NCBI GenBank assembly: GCA_034698045.1
Contig: JAQGAU010000997.1
Span: 1-22,128, forward strand
DNA length: 22,128 bases
Reading direction: 5' to 3'
DNA from: Paramacrobiotus richtersi
Lineage: Eukaryota; Tardigrada; Eutardigrada; Parachela; Macrobiotidae
A model generated the notes under the pieces. The model did no database searches. It saw only the letters and a list, made by a program, of their open reading frames with translations, and was not told the DNA's origin. A program made the position numbers and the translations under genes. Below, in pieces: positions 19,790 to 22,128 of the stretch. Positions within the stretch are counted from its first letter, which is position 1; each line of letters begins with the position of its first letter.

Positions 19790-20372
19790 CCCTAAAATTG
19801 CGTTTAATTTACTGAAAATTTGGGGAACTTAAAATGAACTGAAAATGAAAATCAAAGTAATTAAACTAAAATTACAATCAGTGCAAAAGGCTTACCGTGT
19901 TTGCGTCATTGTATTCCGCGAAGGGATTTTGATATTTATTTTCCCGGGAAGACCGTTTCAGCAAGTAGCAGAGCTCAAGAAAAAACTTTCCGGAAGCGAA
20001 AAGTGACGATAGAATGGAGTCTGCTGGGTAGCCAGCGTCGAGCAGGGTTCCCTGCTGAAAAATCAGTTGGCCGTGTCATTCAGACACTCCAGGCTTGCTG
20101 GAATTGGAATATTATCTTATCGTGAATCCTCAGCTCTAGCAAAAACTGTGCACAAACAGGAGCTGAAGTTGGACTTTCTTCCACAATTTTAAACTAAAAG
20201 TTCAGACCGAATTCACTACAGTATAAGCTGCGCATAGCGCCACGCAATTTTCTGATGGCGCCAGTCACGCTCGATCTAAATTAAATGTTCAGCTGGCCAA
20301 TCAGAATTCGAGCTTATGCGCTCTCTGTAAGTAAGCGAGCGGCTTTACAGGCATGACAGGGAACGCCCATTC

Positions 20373-20480
20373 ATGTCGTGTGTTTTCGTCTACGCCCCTC
20401 ACAGACACAGGCATTTACTGACAATTTGGTCAATTGACTGGTTGCCTCAGCAGGCGCCATCTGCAGGGCGGAAGGCCTGA
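20373..20480 (+). CDS. Small open frame of 35 codons, uncertain
   Basis: ATG-to-TGA frame beginning MSCVFVYAPHRHRH, lying between the CCAAT box and the AATAAA signal. Its placement in a possible short transcript is the only support. No family match, and chance is quite possible. Confidence 0.12.
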   Translation: MSCVFVYAPHRHRHLLTIWSIDWLPQQAPSAGRKA

Positions 20481-20634
20481 CGGAGCGGAAGTAAATTTGC
20501 TCCTTGAAGATGATACTAAGCATGCCATGTTCGGCTGCCTGTATCTTGGCAACTAAGTGATGTCCAAGTACATGGAAGATACCAAAAGAACCACAAAATT
20601 ATGCTAATTATGGTTCGGGGGGCTACGGCCCATG

Positions 20635-20640
20635 AATAAA
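20635..20640 (+). terminator. AATAAA poly(A) signal candidate
   Basis: AATAAAAGTTTGG is followed by a GT-rich run (GGGCTGGTGTCAG), the usual arrangement of an animal cleavage site. It would end any plus-strand transcript from 20.3-20.6 kb. Confidence 0.3.
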
Positions 20641-21160
20641 AGTTTGGTCAAAACTGGGCTGGTGTCAGTTTATTTCTGTTTTAATTTCTCCCTCTGATTT
20701 CTGTACACGCAGTCCTGCACAGCACTTGCTTTCTGCCGTACGTACAAATTTGGTCTGTTGTAAATTTCATGAATAAATTTGAGTTCGCGGTCTTCGCAAT
20801 TTTTCTAGAATCCTTTTTCGATTTTTGTGGCTGTTTTAGTCTCGTATGTGAGCTTCCTCAACATGACTTCTGGATAATTATGAACAACGTATTTGGCTGA
20901 TGTTAGGCAGAGGACTAAAAGTAATTCCACCACGATGCTTAATTATAAATCATCGTTTTCCGTGGTGAACTGCCCGACAACGGATTAACGTATTGAGGAC
21001 TTCTTGTATCAAGAATTGTAATCGGTAAGTAAAGTGATCGTTTATCATTTTATGAATGGATTTTTTGCGATTGGTATGTCAACGTCAATGATGGGCATGT
21101 ATCGGTGGTGTGTTGTTTTGCAGTTTCTTGCTTATTCTTTATTCTGGAATTTTGTTCTAG

Positions 21161-21395
21161 GGATTTGTTGTTTTGTTCCCTGGACAGAGTGCCCGTCTGG
21201 ATGCACTGTACGAAACCATTGTCAACCGGAAAAGTCAGCTGAATGAGATTGGAAAGACGCTACCGGGCAAAGCCAAGTTCGAGCTGTTTTTGTGTGTTTT
21301 CTTTGATGGCCGGATCATTTCACGGTTCTTCATAATATTTACCTGCGGACCATTCTGGCGATTGTCAATCTGAATCTCTTCAGCAAGGCCGATCG
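21161..21395 (+). pseudogene. TMEM120 (TACAN)-like exon with an apparent frameshift
   Basis: TMEM120 proteins are membrane proteins with an N-terminal coiled coil and six helices; TMEM120A has been called a mechanosensor and a CoA-binding protein. After the acceptor TTGTTCTAG, the frame reads SARLDALYETIVNRKSQLNE and later FFDGRI, which fits the family's coiled coil followed by its conserved FFD. The next family block (LYLSLVLGNVNVTLLSK in vertebrates) is matched by IYLRTILAIVNLNLFSKADR at 21337-21395, but in another frame, and the first frame ends at TGA 21371. A clean donor (CG/GTAAGT) follows at 21396. No AG lies between the two blocks to allow an intron, so a one-base shift (mutation or assembly error) is implied. 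No other TMEM120 exon is visible in the window. The assignment rests on memory of the family. Confidence 0.45.
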
Positions 21396-21621
21396 GTAAG
21401 TCCATTTATTTTGGCAGTTTTTTAATTTTGCCTCGGTTTTTGACGCGTTGTATGTAATGTACATTCCGCTGGCGGGAGTTTCTTTATATAAATTTGTAAA
21501 AAAATTATTTCCGAATTTTTTTCATTTATCGTTATGCTTTCACCGCACAGACAGTAAATAATGGGTTGCCAGCTGGTTGCTGATGCCTTCTTTAGCATTT
21601 TACCAGTACAAATATTTGCAG

Positions 21622-21746
21622 GTTTGATTTCTGTGGTGAATAGTAACGATCGTGAGCGTATTGGAAAAGCACGGGAAGAATTGATGCGGATGTTAGCTAA
21701 GGATGAGCTCCGTGATACTGCCCTGCTGATCTTTGCCAACAAACAG
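21622..21746 (+). CDS. ARF: ARF-family small GTPase, single isolated exon
   Basis: ARF GTPases recruit coats to Golgi membranes. The exon, between TTTGCAG and AG/GTATGT, codes 41 residues: [12 protein letters not shown], then [16 protein letters not shown], then ALLIFANKQ. This corresponds to the class I/II ARF segment LIFVVDSNDRER to NKQ, and the intron falls just before the D of the guanine-specifying NKxD motif. The reading opens in phase 1 after a missing G. Two changes from the very conserved family sequence are F to S and D to N in the VVDSND strand. Exons for the P-loop and switches (GLDAAGKT, WDVGGQ) are not found in the 600 bases upstream, nor is DLPNAM downstream to the window end. 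It may belong to a gene with long introns or be an exon relic. Confidence 0.7.
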
Positions 21747-22128
21747 GTATGTTTGCTCGATGCCAGCCGCTATTCGGCAGCGCCACACGCGTCTTAATTT
21801 ATGGTCATAACGAGAAAACATGACTAATTTTCGTGAAAATGGAAAATTATTGTTTGAATTGGTGATTGTTACATTGCGTCGTTTGTCAGTTTGAAGGAAT
21901 AGCAATACAAAGTGCAGAGTCTGTAAATATTAACAATATAAACATATTGTTTGTCATGTGCGGCGTGGGGCTGGGATCACACCTTGTACCCTGGGCACAT
22001 GGTCTGTACTGTCCGTGTGTCTGTTTATGTGTCGTTGTGTTTGTTTACGTGTCATGTTGCCAATGATGCAATACTCCGTAAAGGAGTGCGAGGTTGTCCT
22101 ATGTTATGTGTACCGATGATGCAATACT
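21747..22128. other. GT-rich, gene-free end of the window with a 53-bp-period repeat
   Basis: After the ARF exon the sequence is intron-like. From about 21985 to 22055 the plus strand is strongly T/G-biased. ATGATGCAATACT occurs at 22063-22075 and again at 22116-22128, a 53-bp period that runs off the end and may be the start of a minisatellite. Confidence 0.5.

Larger units (their letters stand above)
19170..20056. repeat. Degenerate four-unit tandem repeat with 5-4-5 palindromes
   Basis: Palindromes with a 5-bp stem and 4-nt loop recur at 19170-19183 (CTTGG-CTAC-CCAAG), 19428-19441 (GCTGG-GAAG-CCAGC), 19742-19755 and 20023-20036 (both GCTGG-GTAG-CCAGC). Spacings are 258, 314 and 281 bp. 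Three of the four are followed within 2-4 bases by a second palindrome: 19186-19199 (GCAGG-CTAC-CCTGC), 19446-19457 (GCGG-ATTC-CCGC) and 20041-20056 (AGCAGG-GTTC-CCTGCT). After 19742 the second one is degraded. Flanks are similar too: AAATCA(A/-)...GTTGG follows the first and last pairs, and ACTTTTC...GACAGA-like sequence precedes the last two. All units point the same way. Confidence 0.65.
20060..21160. other. Long stretch without a convincing gene; promoter-like and 3'-end-like signals
   Basis: It holds a CCAAT box (GGCCAATCAG at 20295-20304), two copies of GATGGCGCC in inverted orientation (20254-20262 and 20453-20461), a 35-codon open frame (20373-20480) and an AATAAA at 20635-20640 followed by GT-rich sequence. 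A donor-like GTAAGT occurs at 21026. Together they allow a short plus-strand transcript or the 5' leader exon of the TMEM120-like gene, but I cannot show either. Confidence 0.35.

Noticed and set aside
19170-20056. The palindromic repeats as a CRISPR array
   Set aside because: Units are 258-314 bp apart, diverged, in an animal genome, with no uniform spacers or cas genes.
20600-20640. GGTTCGGGGGGCTACGG as a possible tRNA T-arm
   Set aside because: No acceptor stem, anticodon arm or B-box consensus GGTTCGANNCC can be fitted around it.

Overview
This is a eukaryotic, almost certainly animal, genomic segment. The genes are cut into many short exons by mostly 50-160 bp GT-AG introns. The recognisable proteins are a ciliary transport subunit (IFT172), a rhodopsin-like GPCR, a P5B-type ATPase (ATP13A family) and fragments of ARF- and TMEM120-like genes. 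Compact genes, small introns and a lineage-restricted zinc-finger/Tudor-like/F-box protein suggest a small invertebrate. A tardigrade is my best guess, but the sequence alone does not prove it. No CRISPR array, rRNA, tRNA, operon or prokaryotic signal was seen.

Layout. (1) 354-7526, plus strand: IFT172, 20 exons, lacking its first ~170-180 residues, which lie before the window. (2) 7990-8988, minus: an orphan class A GPCR, tail-to-tail with IFT172. (3) 9748-15446, minus: a complete ATP13A-type P5B ATPase that I assembled from 24 exons. All splice phases agree and the product is 1197 residues. (4) 16040-17650, minus: a two-exon gene for a 485-residue protein with a C2HC zinc finger, Tudor/Agenet-like beta-rich segments and an F-box. 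(5) 17924-20060: a decayed accessory zone. It holds a broken copy of ATP13A exons 2-4, an unexplained 157-codon open frame reading out of that copy, and a four-unit degenerate repeat of about 260-315 bp. Each repeat carries a palindrome of the form 5-bp stem / 4-nt loop, and the stems differ by compensating changes. (6) 20060-21160: no convincing gene; a CCAAT box, a small open frame and an AATAAA signal. (7) 21161-21746, plus: one TMEM120-like exon with an apparent frameshift and one isolated ARF-type GTPase exon. (8) 22063-22128: the start of a 53-bp-period repeat running off the window.

The genes do not form an obvious pathway. IFT172 serves ciliary trafficking, the ATPase is an endolysosomal/endosomal transporter family member, the GPCR is a plasma-membrane receptor and the F-box protein may be an SCF ligase adaptor. 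The most interesting stretch is 15.4-20.1 kb, where the unusual F-box gene lies between the working ATP13A gene and a dead partial copy of it, followed by the palindromic repeat cluster.
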